This document shows positions 1 to 10,800 of a stretch of 64,000 nt of DNA, piece after piece. The stretch lies in NCBI GenBank assembly GCA_002256985.1, contig NCGO01000001.1, positions 868,001 through 932,000 of the forward strand, given 5' to 3'. Below the pieces are notes generated by a model. The model saw only the letters and a list, made by a program, of their open reading frames with translations. It was not told the DNA's origin and made no database searches. The first letter of the stretch is position 1; every line of letters starts with the position of its first letter. The stretch is from Novosphingobium sp. 28-62-57. GTDB lineage: Bacteria > Pseudomonadota > Alphaproteobacteria > Sphingomonadales > Sphingomonadaceae. The position numbers were made by a program, and so were the translations under genes.

Positions 1-322
1 ATTCGCCGCGATGCACCGCATATTGGTGCCAGTTATAGCCCGCCAGCTTACCGCGCGGTTCGGAATAGATCTCGCGCCCGTTCAACCCCACCAGCGCCCA
101 TTCGCGCGCGGCAAGGCCCACGCGGTCCATCTCATCCTCGCCAATGCCAAGGTCTTCGAGTTCGCGCACCGCATTGGGCTGAAGGTTGATCCCCACACCC
201 AAAGGCTTCAGTTCGCGCACCGATTCAAACACCGTGCACGTCACGCCAATCTGGTGCAGCGTCAAGGCCAGAGCGAGTCCGCCAATGCCGCCGCCCGCTA
301 TCAGCACGTGTTCCTGCGGCAT
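1..322 (-). CDS. FAD-dependent monooxygenase/oxidoreductase, N-terminal part only
   Basis: The minus strand reads from an ATG at 322 to the window edge (about 107 residues), so the gene is truncated. The protein opens with the dinucleotide-binding glycine motif AGGGIGGLALAL at residues 9-20, preceded by a short beta strand, and has an acidic residue (VFESV) at the end of the second strand, where the FAD ribose is bound. The following segment GVGINLQPNAVREL resembles the PHBH/UbiH-type class A flavin monooxygenases. The substrate cannot be told from this fragment. It is divergent from rpiB with about 200 bp between them. Confidence 0.75.
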   Translation of the reverse strand, partial: MPQEHVLIAGGGIGGLALALTLHQIGVTCTVFESVRELKPLGVGINLQPNAVRELEDLGIGEDEMDRVGLAAREWALVGLNGREIYSEPRGKLAGYNWHQYAVHRGE

Positions 323-522
323 GCCTTATCCCATCCCTCGCGTTTCAAACCGCGCGCGTCTACGCGGTGCAAGCGTTTACCGCAACCTTGGCAATCATCA
401 CACCTGTTATGATGAGCCCCATCGGGCAGGATTCGCCCACCGATTTGCGGTGGCTTGTTGCCGCGCAAGGGCTTAAAGGGCCGCGAACGAGTCATTCAGA
501 ACGAGTTCGAGAACACACCCTC

Positions 523-960
523 ATGCGCATTGCCATCGCCTCTGATCATGCCGCCATCGACCTCAAGGCCGCGTTGCGCGAATACCTGATCGAGCTTGGC
601 CATGAAGTGGCAGACCTCGGCCCCGAAACCGCAGACCGCGTTGATTATCCCGATTATGGCTACAAGCTGGCCAGCGTCGTGGCCGAAGGCATTGCCGAAC
701 GCGGCGTGGCGCTGTGCGGGTCTGGCATCGGCATTTCCATTGCCGTCAATCGCCACCCGGCCTGCCGTTGCGCGCTGGTATCCGAACCGCTTTCCGCCGC
801 CCTTGCCCGCGAACACAACGATGCCAATGTCATCGCCATGGGCGCACGCCTGACCGGTGAGGACATGGCCAAGGCCTGCCTCGATGCTTTCCTTTCCACC
901 GATTTCGGCGAAGGCCGCCACACTGGCCGCGTCGAAAAGCTGTCCAATCCCGCCTGCTGA
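523..960 (+). CDS. rpiB: Ribose 5-phosphate isomerase B
   Basis: Interconverts ribose 5-phosphate and ribulose 5-phosphate in the non-oxidative pentose phosphate pathway (cytosol). The 145-residue length is normal for RpiB/LacAB. Visible motifs are SDHAA (D8, H9), the CGSGIG loop with the catalytic-type Cys65, HNDANV (98-103) and a C-terminal GEGRHTGRV segment. The reading frame is open further upstream, but ATG 523 begins exactly at the conserved first beta strand MRIAIASDH. The stop is 14 bp before glyA, and the glyA ribosome-binding site overlaps the stop region, so rpiB-glyA-nrdR-trmJ is read as one operon. Confidence 0.93.
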   Translation: MRIAIASDHAAIDLKAALREYLIELGHEVADLGPETADRVDYPDYGYKLASVVAEGIAERGVALCGSGIGISIAVNRHPACRCALVSEPLSAALAREHNDANVIAMGARLTGEDMAKACLDAFLSTDFGEGRHTGRVEKLSNPAC

Positions 961-974
961 AGGAGCCCAGAAAG

Positions 975-2285
<1,311 letters not shown>

Positions 2286-2288
2286 GGT

Positions 2289-2765
2289 TTGCGCTGCCCC
2301 TTCTGTGCCCACGATAACAGCCAAGTAAAAGACAGCCGGCCGAGCGAGGACAACACCTCGATCCGCCGGCGTCGGCAGTGCGAAGGCTGCGGGGCACGCT
2401 TCACTACGTTCGAACGCGTGCAACTGCGCGAAGTTCTGGTGATCAAAAGCGGCGGCCAGAACAACGAAGAGCGGCGCGAGCCGTTCGACCGTCTGAAGAT
2501 CGAGCAATCCGTAGCTCTCGCCTGCCGCAAGCGCCCGGTCTCGCAGGAGCGGCTGGATCAGCTCGTATCGGGCATTCAACGCCAGATCGAAACGATGGGC
2601 GATGCCGAAGTGCCGTCCAAGGTCATCGGTGAAATGGTGATGGAAGGCCTGCGCCAGTTGGACAGCGTGGCCTATATCCGCTTCGCCAGCGTCTACCGCG
2701 ACTTCACCGAAGCGCGCGATTTTGAGGAATTTGCCAGCAGCGTGCGCGAGATTGGCGCACTGTGA
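2289..2765 (+). CDS. nrdR: Transcriptional repressor NrdR
   Basis: Zinc- and nucleotide-binding repressor of ribonucleotide reductase genes. The 158-residue protein has the N-terminal zinc ribbon (Cys3, Cys6, Cys31, Cys34 in MRCPFC and CEGCGARF) followed by an ATP-cone domain from about residue 49 (VIKSGGQ...[12 protein letters not shown]). The start is TTG at 2289, chosen because the family always begins MxCPxC and no ATG exists between the glyA stop and this point. Its TGA stop overlaps the GTG start of the next gene. NrdR-box targets are not seen in this window. Confidence 0.95.
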   Translation: MRCPFCAHDNSQVKDSRPSEDNTSIRRRRQCEGCGARFTTFERVQLREVLVIKSGGQNNEERREPFDRLKIEQSVALACRKRPVSQERLDQLVSGIQRQIETMGDAEVPSKVIGEMVMEGLRQLDSVAYIRFASVYRDFTEARDFEEFASSVREIGAL

Positions 2766-3517
2766 GCATCCCTGAAAACCCGCCAACGCAGCCGATCATC
2801 GTGCTGGTGCGCCCGCAGCTGGGCGAAAACATCGGCAAGGCGGCGCGTGCCATGCTCAATTTCGGGCTGACCGACCTGCGGCTGGTTGCCCCGCGCGATG
2901 GCTGGCCCAATCCTTCCGCTGGCCCTGCCGCTGCGGGTGCCGATGAAGTGCTGGCCAAGGCGCAAGTGTTTGATACGCTGGCAGAGGCGGTCAGCGAATG
3001 CAGCCATGTCTATGCCACCACGGTGCGCAAGCGCGGCGTGACCAAGCCTGTGCTGACGCCCGAACAGGCTGCGCTCGACATCGTGCGTGCACAGGGCCGC
3101 AGCGCGATCATTTTCGGGCCGGAACGCTCAGGGCTGGAAACCGATGACGTGGCGCTGGCCCGCGCGATCATCACCGTGCCGATCAACCCGCAGTTCGGCT
3201 CGCTGAACCTCGCGCAGGCGGTCATCCTGTGCGCCTATGAATGGTCAAAGCACGCCGATCTGGTGCAACCCACGGTCGAAGACATCCTGCCCCCTGCGCC
3301 GCAGGAGGAGTTTGAAGGCATGTTCGAACAGCTGTGCGACATGCTGGAGCCGCGCGGCTATTTCGAACCCGCAGCCCGCGCCGATTCCACCCGCCGCACT
3401 TTGCGCACGATGATGACGAAGCCGGGCTGGAACCACCTGGAACTGCGCACCTTCCGCGGCGTGCTGAGCGCCCTGCGCCGCAGACGCGGGTCCAAGCCCG
3501 GCGATCCGCTGGATTGA
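2762..3517 (+). CDS. trmJ: tRNA/rRNA methyltransferase of the SPOUT (TrmH/TrmJ) family
   Basis: SAM-dependent 2'-O-ribose methyltransferase; by resemblance it is the TrmJ type acting at position 32 of tRNA. The knot signature is visible: [21 protein letters not shown] near the N-terminus, then [15 protein letters not shown] and [14 protein letters not shown], which build the SAM-binding trefoil. The length is 251 residues. The start is GTG 2762, overlapping the nrdR stop by 4 bp, which implies translational coupling. It is the last gene of the rpiB operon and is followed by a 34-bp-arm palindrome. The exact target position is inferred, since group assignment needs alignment. Confidence 0.85.
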   Translation: MSIPENPPTQPIIVLVRPQLGENIGKAARAMLNFGLTDLRLVAPRDGWPNPSAGPAAAGADEVLAKAQVFDTLAEAVSECSHVYATTVRKRGVTKPVLTPEQAALDIVRAQGRSAIIFGPERSGLETDDVALARAIITVPINPQFGSLNLAQAVILCAYEWSKHADLVQPTVEDILPPAPQEEFEGMFEQLCDMLEPRGYFEPAARADSTRRTLRTMMTKPGWNHLELRTFRGVLSALRRRRGSKPGDPLD

Positions 3518-3545
3518 CATAGCAGGACTTTACAGCAACCCGATG

Positions 3546-3621
3546 CCTCCTCCGTTCGTGTCGAGCGAAGTCGAGACACAGTGCGCAGTGTCTCGACTTC
3601 GCTCGACACGAACGGAGGAGG
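3546..3621. repeat. Perfect long palindrome (sphingomonad REP-like element)
   Basis: Two 34-bp arms (3546-3579 and 3588-3621) are exact inverted copies around an 8-bp centre. The core is TTCGTGTCGAGCGAAGTCGA and its complement. It lies in the 302-bp gap between trmJ and rpsD, just after the trmJ stop. A closely related element is at 4826-4893. It can form a very stable hairpin without a T-run. The rest of the gap (to 3819) holds the likely rpsD promoter. Confidence 0.9.
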
Positions 3622-3661
3622 GGGAATTGATCGTTTGTAATCGCGCCCTAGCGCGCAACCC

Positions 3662-3690
3662 TTGACAACCGCCCCCATCTCTGTTCTTGG
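3662..3690 (+). promoter_or_regulatory. Possible sigma-70 promoter of rpsD
   Basis: An exact TTGACA is present at 3662-3667, and a weak -10 (TCTTGG) follows 17 bp later. The -10 is poor, so this is only a candidate, about 130 bp upstream of the rpsD start. Confidence 0.3.
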
Positions 3691-3819
3691 CCGCGCTTCG
3701 CAATTGGCCTCGCACTCCCGGTGAAGCGGTGGCCGCATTCAGCAACGGGCTGGATGGTGCGGTTCCGGGACTAGAAGCATCGGCACTCGGCCGGTGCATT
3801 GCAAATTGAAAGGCAGCGC

Positions 3820-4431
3820 ATGTCCAAGCGCAAGGCATCCAAGTATAAAATTGACCGCCGTCTGGGTGAGAACATCTGGGGCCGTCCCAAGTCTTCGGTT
3901 AACCGCCGCTCCTATGGCCCCGGCCAGCACGGCCAGCGCCGCAAGAGCAAGGTTTCGGACTTCGGCATTCAGCTGCGCGCCAAGCAGAAGCTCAAGGGCT
4001 ACTACGGCGACGTGACCGAAAAGCAGTTCAAGCGCACCTATCAGGAAGCGGCGAAGATGAAGGGCGATACCGGTCAGAACCTGATCGGCCTGCTCGAACA
4101 GCGCCTCGACATGATCGTGTACCGCGCCAAGTTCGCGCCGACCGTGTTCTCGGCCCGCCAGATCGTTTCGCACGGCCACATCTATGTGAACGGCGTGAAG
4201 TGCAACATCGCCTCGCGTCGCGTGCGCCCCGGTGACGTGATCAGCCTCGGCAAGAAGGCCAAGGAAATGGCCCTGATCGCCGAAGCGCAGACTCTGCCCG
4301 AGCGTGAAGTTCCCGATTACGTCGCCCCCGATGGCGACAAGGTCACCTTCACCCGCGTGCCGACACTCGATGAAGTGCCTTATCCTGTGAAGATGGAACC
4401 GAACCTGGTCGTCGAATTCTATTCGCGCTGA
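3820..4431 (+). CDS. rpsD: 30S ribosomal protein S4
   Basis: Primary 16S rRNA-binding protein of the small subunit. The 203-residue length matches the alphaproteobacterial family. The N-terminus [21 protein letters not shown] is typical, and an S4 RNA-binding fold is seen from about residue 93 ([14 protein letters not shown]...[14 protein letters not shown]). The frame stays open 21 bp upstream, but ATG 3820 with AAAGGCAGC in front fits the family start. Transcribed alone and closed by an intrinsic terminator at 4461-4486. Confidence 0.97.
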   Translation: MSKRKASKYKIDRRLGENIWGRPKSSVNRRSYGPGQHGQRRKSKVSDFGIQLRAKQKLKGYYGDVTEKQFKRTYQEAAKMKGDTGQNLIGLLEQRLDMIVYRAKFAPTVFSARQIVSHGHIYVNGVKCNIASRRVRPGDVISLGKKAKEMALIAEAQTLPEREVPDYVAPDGDKVTFTRVPTLDEVPYPVKMEPNLVVEFYSR

Positions 4432-4460
4432 TCGGTTTCGAAAGCTCGGAACAAGCAAAG

Positions 4461-4486
4461 AGGCGGGGCGCAAGCTCCGCCTTTTT
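4461..4486 (+). terminator. Rho-independent terminator of rpsD
   Basis: AGGCGGGG and CTCCGCCT form an 8-bp stem (one G-U pair) around a short loop, followed by five T residues. It lies 30 bp after the rpsD stop. Confidence 0.85.
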
Positions 4487-4588
4487 CACATTGTGAAACA
4501 ACGTGTTAGTTTTGTTTTTTGCACCCCATTTTGCCCCGGATTTGCGATGTGTCGTGGAACTGACACGCATTCCGGCCATTGGGGCTGC

Positions 4589-4786
4589 ATGACGCTCTAC
4601 CGCTTCGTGACTCCGCACCGCACCGGCAAATGGTATGCCGATTTGCTTACCGCACAGCAGCAGGCCTTTGCCATCGGCGCGGGCTTCTATGACCGTCGCA
4701 GCGGGCTATTTTACCCCTACAAGGACACGCAGCTCGAAACGCATGATCCCGTCATGCCATTCGACGCTGAAAACATTGCGGCTTGA
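4589..4786 (+). CDS. Small conserved-looking hypothetical protein
   Basis: 65 residues from ATG 4589 (MTLYRFVTPHRTGKWYADLL). The frame is open upstream to 4493, but that extension is low-complexity and contains the rpsD 3' region, so the shorter start is preferred. The protein is soluble-looking, with many aromatic residues (GFYDRRSGLFYPYKDTQLE), no signal peptide and no membrane segment. Function unknown. It sits between rpsD and the convergent tgt, with a palindromic repeat behind it. Confidence 0.6.
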   Translation: MTLYRFVTPHRTGKWYADLLTAQQQAFAIGAGFYDRRSGLFYPYKDTQLETHDPVMPFDAENIAA

Positions 4787-4825
4787 TCCGACCAATTTCC
4801 CGCTCTCGGGCCTCTCACCCTGAAC

Positions 4826-4893
4826 CCGTTCGTGTCGAGCGTAGTCGAGACACCGCGGCGCCCAAATGTCTCGACTACGCTCGACACGAACGG
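4826..4893. repeat. Palindromic repeat, second copy of the 3546-3621 family
   Basis: Arms 4826-4852 and 4867-4893 (27 bp each) are exact inverted copies. The core TTCGTGTCGAGCGTAGTCGA differs from the first element by one base, changed in both arms so that pairing is kept. It sits between the convergent small hypothetical gene and tgt and may act as a bidirectional transcript end. Confidence 0.9.
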
Positions 4894-4918
4894 CCATTGG
4901 AAGCTCACTGCACAAACG

Positions 4919-6043
4919 CTACCGCGCGAAATAGTCCCGCCGGAAATCCGCTGCAAACGCAGCAAAGCGCCCTTCGGCAATCGCCGCGCGCATTCCAGCC
5001 ATCAGTTGCTGATAGAACCACAGGTTATGCTCGGTCAGCAGCATGGCCCCCAGCATCTCACCCGATTTGTGCAGGTGATGCAGATAGGCGCGGCTGTATC
5101 TCGTGCAGACCGGGCACGGGCAACGCTCGTCCAGCGGCCCGGTATCCTCGGCATGGCGGGCGTTGCGCATGTTCAGCGGGCCATTCCATGTGAAGGCCTG
5201 CCCATTGCGCCCTGATCGCGTCGGCAGCACGCAATCGAACATGTCCACCCCGCGCTCCACCGCGCCCACCAGATCATCCGGCTTGCCCACGCCCATCAGA
5301 TAGCGCGGACGGTCTGCAGGCAACTGGCCCGGCGCGAAGTCGAGCGTCGCGAACATCGCCTCCTGCCCCTCGCCCACAGCCAGCCCGCCGATGGCATAGC
5401 CATCAAAGCCCACATCAATCAGCGCATCGGCGCTGGCCTTGCGCAGGCCTTCGTCCAGCGCGCCTTGCTGAATGCCGAACAATGCCGAACGCTCTGCATG
5501 TTCACCACCCGCATCAAACGCATCGCGGCTGCGCTTGGCCCAGCGCATCGACATTTCCATCGATTTGGCGATCACATCGCGCGGCTGATCGGCGCGGGGG
5601 CATTCGTCAAAGCACATCACGATATCAGACCCCAGCAACCGCTGGATTTCCATCGAGCGCTCCGGGCTCAACATATGGCGCGATCCGTCCAGATGGCTGG
5701 CAAAGGTCACGCCCTCCTCGGTAATCTTGCGCAAGTCTGAAAGGCTCATCACCTGATAGCCACCGCTGTCGCTCAGGATCGGCCGGTCCCACCCGCCGAA
5801 CTTGTGCAATCCGCCCAGCCGAGCCACGCGCTCGGCCCCCGGGCGCAACATCAGATGGTAGGTGTTGCCCAGAATGATGTCGGCCCCTGCGGCCCGCACA
5901 TCCTCCATCTTCATCGCCTTGACCGTTGCCGCGGTGCCTACCGGCATGAAGGCAGGCGTGCGGATATCCCCGCGCATCATGCGGATCGTGCCGGTGCGGG
6001 CCTTGCCATCAGTAGCGTGGATATCAAACGCAAAGCGGGTCAT
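4919..6043 (-). CDS. tgt: tRNA-guanine transglycosylase (queuine tRNA-ribosyltransferase)
   Basis: Exchanges guanine 34 of GUN-anticodon tRNAs for preQ1, the base-exchange step before QueA. The length is 374 residues. Seen are the nucleophile/base region ([12 protein letters not shown] and [15 protein letters not shown]) and the zinc site [17 protein letters not shown] near the C-terminus. The ATG at 6043 starts the canonical MTRFAFDI. The queA partner is 27 kb away on the same strand. Convergent with the small gene at 4589; divergent from the TSUP gene at 6106. Confidence 0.96.
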   Translation of the reverse strand: MTRFAFDIHATDGKARTGTIRMMRGDIRTPAFMPVGTAATVKAMKMEDVRAAGADIILGNTYHLMLRPGAERVARLGGLHKFGGWDRPILSDSGGYQVMSLSDLRKITEEGVTFASHLDGSRHMLSPERSMEIQRLLGSDIVMCFDECPRADQPRDVIAKSMEMSMRWAKRSRDAFDAGGEHAERSALFGIQQGALDEGLRKASADALIDVGFDGYAIGGLAVGEGQEAMFATLDFAPGQLPADRPRYLMGVGKPDDLVGAVERGVDMFDCVLPTRSGRNGQAFTWNGPLNMRNARHAEDTGPLDERCPCPVCTRYSRAYLHHLHKSGEMLGAMLLTEHNLWFYQQLMAGMRAAIAEGRFAAFAADFRRDYFAR

Positions 6044-6105
6044 TGGAAGCCATCTCAGACGAAAAGAATGTTGCGGCCCTTAGGCGCAATCGCCAAGAGG
6101 CGCAA

Positions 6106-6894
6106 ATGCCCGACTTTCTGCTATTTGACCCGGTAACTTTGGACCTGTGGTACTATCCCGCGCTGACGCTCGTCGCAGTGCTTTCGGGCTTTATCGATGC
6201 TGTGGCGGGCGGTGGCGGGCTGGTGATGATGCCGGTGCTCCTGTCCACACCCCTGCCCCCGCACGTGGTCCTGGGCACAAACAAGATCCAGTCGGCGTGC
6301 GGCACCTCGATGGCGACATGGCGCTATCACAAGGCCGGCCTGTTCAGCTTCCGCCAGAGCGCGCCGATGGCGGCCGTGGTGTTTGCTGGCGCAATGGCAG
6401 GATCACTGGCGATTCAGCGGCTTAGCGCCGACATCCTGAAGCTCGTCGTCCCCGCCCTGCTGATCACCGTCGCGCTCTATACGGTGCTGTCCCCCGGCAT
6501 GACCGACGATGATCGCCACGCCCGCCTGTCAGAGCGGGGATATATGCCGGTTGGCGGGGGAATTGCGTTCTACGACGGGTTCTTCGGGCCCGGCGCCGGG
6601 CAGTTCTTTGCAACCACGCTGGTGGCCTTGCGCGGGCTTGGGCTGACGCGGGCGACGGGGCTGACGAAGTATCTGAACGCTACCAGCAACTTTGCCAGCG
6701 TGATCGTGTTCACTGTTGGCGGTCAGGCGATGATCGTGCTGGGATTGTGCATGGGATTAGGCGCGATGACCGGTGCCTGGATCGGTTCGCACTATGCGAC
6801 CAAGTTCGGTGCAAAAGTTATCCGCCCGCTGCTCGTGATCGTCAGCATTGGCCTGACGCTCAGGCTCATTTGGGGATGGTTTGCAGCCACTTAG
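6106..6894 (+). CDS. TSUP (TauE/SafE) family membrane transporter
   Basis: 262-residue polytopic inner-membrane protein with about seven to eight hydrophobic helices. The N-terminal segment LSGFIDAVAGGGGLVMMP and the repeated FFGPGAGQFFATTLV are typical TauE/SafE signatures, with LGTNKIQSACGTSMA after the first repeat. Members export sulfite, sulfoacetate or related anions, but the substrate here is unknown. ATG 6106 has AAGAGG just upstream; the in-frame ATG at 6043 lies opposite the tgt start and is less likely. Its TAG stop lies inside the first unit of the tandem repeat 6891-6930. Confidence 0.85.
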   Translation: MPDFLLFDPVTLDLWYYPALTLVAVLSGFIDAVAGGGGLVMMPVLLSTPLPPHVVLGTNKIQSACGTSMATWRYHKAGLFSFRQSAPMAAVVFAGAMAGSLAIQRLSADILKLVVPALLITVALYTVLSPGMTDDDRHARLSERGYMPVGGGIAFYDGFFGPGAGQFFATTLVALRGLGLTRATGLTKYLNATSNFASVIVFTVGGQAMIVLGLCMGLGAMTGAWIGSHYATKFGAKVIRPLLVIVSIGLTLRLIWGWFAAT

Positions 6895-6930
6895 GTGCGG
6901 TTAGGTGCAGCTAGGTGCATCTAGGTGCAC
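6891..6930. repeat. Tandem 10-bp repeat (four units of YTAGGTGCRN)
   Basis: Four consecutive decamers related to CTAGGTGCAT lie between two convergent genes. The first unit contains the stop codon of the TSUP gene. The array is followed by CTTCAGG, which supplies the TGA stop of the minus-strand gene at 6932. A near-identical array is at 53681-53720. Confidence 0.9.
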
Positions 6931-6931
6931 T

Positions 6932-7759
6932 TCAGGAATCGTAGGGGCACTCGGCTGGCGGCTCATCCGCTTTGGCGCGCGCCTTGCGCACCAGCAGGCG
7001 TTCGGGACGCCGCTCCTGCGCCACTTTGAACAGTTGCGAGGTCTGATTGACGTAATTCGCCACCGAGCTTGCACCCTGAATATGCTCCACCAGTTCGGGC
7101 GTCCGCTCGGCCTCGAACAGGCGCAGCGGGCGGGTGGGATCGTGCGCCTCGAACCGGACATAGAACCACGGCTCCCCGCGCTTGAGCACCAGTTCCTTTT
7201 TCGTGTCATACCATTCGAACGCCCACATCATCGGCCGCTGCCAGATGTGAATGGGCAGGCGGCCGCCGATCACCGAACCGGGCCAAGGGTCTGGCTGATG
7301 GTGCAGGAACGGCGGCATCTGGGTCATGAACACCGGCTCGTCGCTGAGGAAGATATAGGGCGTGATGATCTGGATGACCGGGCGTTCGGGGTGCCGCCAT
7401 TCCTTTTCCGAAACCATCGCCAGCATCGCGTTGAGGTGCTTGGTGCGAACGGTGGATTTGTCACCATCGGCATTGATCAGCACTGCGCCGCCCTTTTCAT
7501 TGCGGCCAAAACGCAGGCGCAAATCGATGGGGCAAGTCACTTCAAACAGGCGCGCTTCGTGATCGATCACGCCGGGGCAATAGTTGACCGACTTGGCATG
7601 GCGTGGCGCAGGATCACTGCGCCGCACCCGCCGCGGTTCCGCCCAGATGAACCGCGCCTTGTCGGTATCGAGCAGCCAGCCCACATCGACCGCGCGGGAC
7701 GCGGGGGCGGCAGGTTCCGCTCCCTTCGCACCCTCGCCGCCGGACAGCCAGCGCCTCAT
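6932..7759 (-). CDS. Conserved hypothetical protein downstream of the giant RTX gene
   Basis: I do not recognise a named family. From ATG 7759 it has 275 residues (MRRWLSGGEG...). A TTG start at 7825 would overlap the RTX stop and is less attractive; a GTG at 7771 with a G-rich stretch before it is also possible. The protein is soluble, without signal peptide, rich in Trp, Pro and aromatic residues in the middle (MPPFLHHQPDPWPGSVIGGR, then WQRPMMWAFEWYDTKKEL). A charged C-terminal helix follows. It starts 48 bp after the RTX stop on the same strand, so it may be co-transcribed, but no functional link is shown. Confidence 0.65.
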   Translation of the reverse strand: MRRWLSGGEGAKGAEPAAPASRAVDVGWLLDTDKARFIWAEPRRVRRSDPAPRHAKSVNYCPGVIDHEARLFEVTCPIDLRLRFGRNEKGGAVLINADGDKSTVRTKHLNAMLAMVSEKEWRHPERPVIQIITPYIFLSDEPVFMTQMPPFLHHQPDPWPGSVIGGRLPIHIWQRPMMWAFEWYDTKKELVLKRGEPWFYVRFEAHDPTRPLRLFEAERTPELVEHIQGASSVANYVNQTSQLFKVAQERRPERLLVRKARAKADEPPAECPYDS

Positions 7760-7806
7760 TCTCTCAATCACATCATCCCCCCCGGGCCGGAACTGCTTGC
7801 CGACCC

Positions 7807-10800
7807 TTACAGGATAATCTGCCAAGAAAGGAAGGACGTCAGGTTATCGACCTGGAACTGGAAGTCGGCACTGCCATCGCCATCCACATCACCATAGACC
7901 ATCGAATCCGCGCCGATCACGTCATAGCGCAACTCTCCGGCTGAGCCGCTGAACGCATTTGTGCCGATCATGGTGAAGGCCTGATTGCCCGCGACCCCGC
8001 TGTTGGCATCGATCGCATCGAGACGGATGCGATCGAAGTCCGATGCGGAAAGGTCGGTAATGCGATCAAGCGGCCCTGCGCCAAATTCCGCCAGACTGGA
8101 GAAGACGAACTGATCGGTCCCGGCCCCGCCGGTCATCACATCACCGCCAATCCCCCCGACGATGCGATCATTTCCGCCGCCCCCTGCAAGCGTATCGTTG
8201 CCGCTGCCGCTGATGATATTGTTCGCATCATCATTGCCAGTGCCTACGAAATCACCGCTGCCGGTGAAAAGCATGTCCTCAACATGTTCGGCCAGCGTGT
8301 AGGAGCTCAGGGTTACTCGGACGACATCCTTGCCTTCGCCTGCAATTTCCAGCGTCTGATCGCCTGCATTATCGACAAAATAGCTGTCGTCTCCTGCGCC
8401 GCCGGTCATCACATCGGCATCCTCGCCACCGTCCAGCGCATCGTTGCCGTCTCCGCCGTCAAGCGTATCCGCACCGATGCCCGCGATCAGATTGTCAGCG
8501 CCGATCCCCCCGGTGAGCACATCGGCACCGCTGCCGCCAACGAGGCGGTCGTTGCCATCGTCGCCAAACAGGCTGTCATCTCCAATGCCGCCTTCGATCA
8601 CATCGTTGTCTGCGCCGCCGTGCAGTTCATCAGCGCCATCATGGCCCAGAATGCGGTCCGCCCCGCCTTCGCCAAACACGATGTCGGCCCCGGCGCTGCC
8701 GGTGATGGTATTGGCAAGGGCATTGCCCGTCCCGGTCAGGCCACCTGCCATCAGCGTCAGATTTTCCAACCCGGCCGCCAGACCATAACTGATCGACGTC
8801 TGCACCGTATCGATGCCGCTGCCACCGGTTTCATCAATGACATCAGCCAGATCGCTGACCACATAAGTGTCATTGCCATGGCCGCCGCGCATCGTATCTG
8901 CGCCGCCGCCGCCTTCGAGCCGGTTTGCACCGTTGTTGCCGATCAGCACGTTGTCGAGTTCATTTCCGGTCAGATTGATCGCCGTGCCGCCGGTTTGCGC
9001 CTGAAGGGTTTCGATCGAAGCCCCTGCTGCGAGTGTCCAGCTGGCCAGGGCGATCACCTTGTCATCGCCTTCGCCAGCCACCTCGGTCACGCTATCGCCA
9101 GCCTGATCGACGTAATAGATATCGTCGCCAGCCAGCCCCGCCATCGTATCGACACCACCAAGGCCATTGATGGTATCATTTCCGGCACCACCAGTGATCG
9201 TGTTGGCTTGCCCGTTGCCACTGCCCATGAAATCGCCAGCGCCGATAAACTCGAGGTTTTCGATGGAGGAGTGCAGCAGATAGGTATTCAGGCTTGTCTG
9301 AACCAGATCGGTGCCACCGGAGTCACTGACCTGATCGGCTGTGTTGTCAACGATGTAGGTATCATTGCCCAGCCCACCGAACAGCCGGTCGGCACCAAGG
9401 CCGCCATCCATCACATTGTCCGCATCGTTGCCGATGATCCAGTTGTCCAGCGCGTTGCCGGTGCCGGAAATGGCCCCTGCATCGGGCTGCAGGTACAGCC
9501 TCTCGGTGTTCTCGGCCAGGGTAAGGCTGATCGTGGTATAGACCAGGTCCAGCCCTTCATCGGCCTGTTCAACCACCATATCGCCGGCATTGTCGACATA
9601 GTAGCGGTCATCGCCGCGCAGACCCGTCAGCGTATCGGCCCCAAGGCCGCCGTTCAGGATATCGATCTGATTGCCGCCGGTAATCCGGTTGTCGAGCGCA
9701 TTGCCTGTACCCACGAAATTGCTGAAATCGCGGGTAAAGACGAGGTTTTCAACATCGGGTGTGGCCGCCAGCGAATAGGTGAACAGGCTGGTTTCGATCG
9801 TATCTGTTCCGCCATCGGCCAGTTCGATCACGACATCGGTAGCCGAGTTTACCCGGAAGGTGTCATCCCCCGCGCCGCCGTCCATCGTATCGTTGCCATC
9901 ACCGCCATCGAGCAGATCGTTCCCTGCACCGCCGAACAGCTGATCGTTTCCGGCATCGCCATAGAGTTGATCGTCGCCGTCATTGCCGCTGAGCGTATCG
10001 TTGCCGCCAAAGCCGCGGGCCACATCCGGCCCGCTGGTGCCGATGTAGGTATCGGGATTGTTGCCACCATCGAAGAATTCGCCGCTGGTGCCCGGCGTAA
10101 GCACAAAGAGCTGATCGGAGAACTGGATGGCTTCAACGCCGACGAGGTAATCCTCACCGAAATCGCCATTCTCAGGGAAATTATCGACCACGATATAGCC
10201 GCCGACCCCATCGTAGGTCACCGTGAACTGCGAGCGCAGGCCATTGATGTGGAACACATCATTGCCATCACCACCGGTGACCGTCTGGTTTCCATCGCTG
10301 CTGATGATCGCGTCATCACCCGATCCGGCATCGACGGTATCGGCCCCGCTGCCGGTGCGGATCAGATCATTGCCGCCACCGCCATAGATCGTGTCAGCGC
10401 CATTGCTGCCGTTGATCTCGTCATCATCATCGCCGCCATCGAGCGTGCCCGCACCGTTGATAAGATCCTCGCCAGCGCCGCCATAGAGCATGCCGCTGCC
10501 CGAGATATTGTCGTCACCAGCCTCACCATAGAGGTTGCCCGTGCCCGACAGGGTATCGTTGCCGATGCCGCCCAGCAGCGTGTTGGTGCCTTCGCTATCG
10601 ACGATCACATCATCGCCATCGCCGCCGGTCAGCGAGTCATTGCCCTGTTCACCGCGCAGATCATCGTTGCCTGCGCCGCCAAACAGCACGTCATCGTTGT
10701 TGCCACCGCGAATGGTGTCGGCATCATCGCCGCCCGACAGAGTATCAGTGCCAAAGCCACCGAATATCTCGTCAAGACCTGCGCCGCCTTCGATGGTGTC

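Noticed and set aside
3546-3621. Rho-independent terminator of trmJ
   Set aside because: The stem is far longer than usual and lacks a T-run; the near copy at 4826 shows it is a dispersed repeat.
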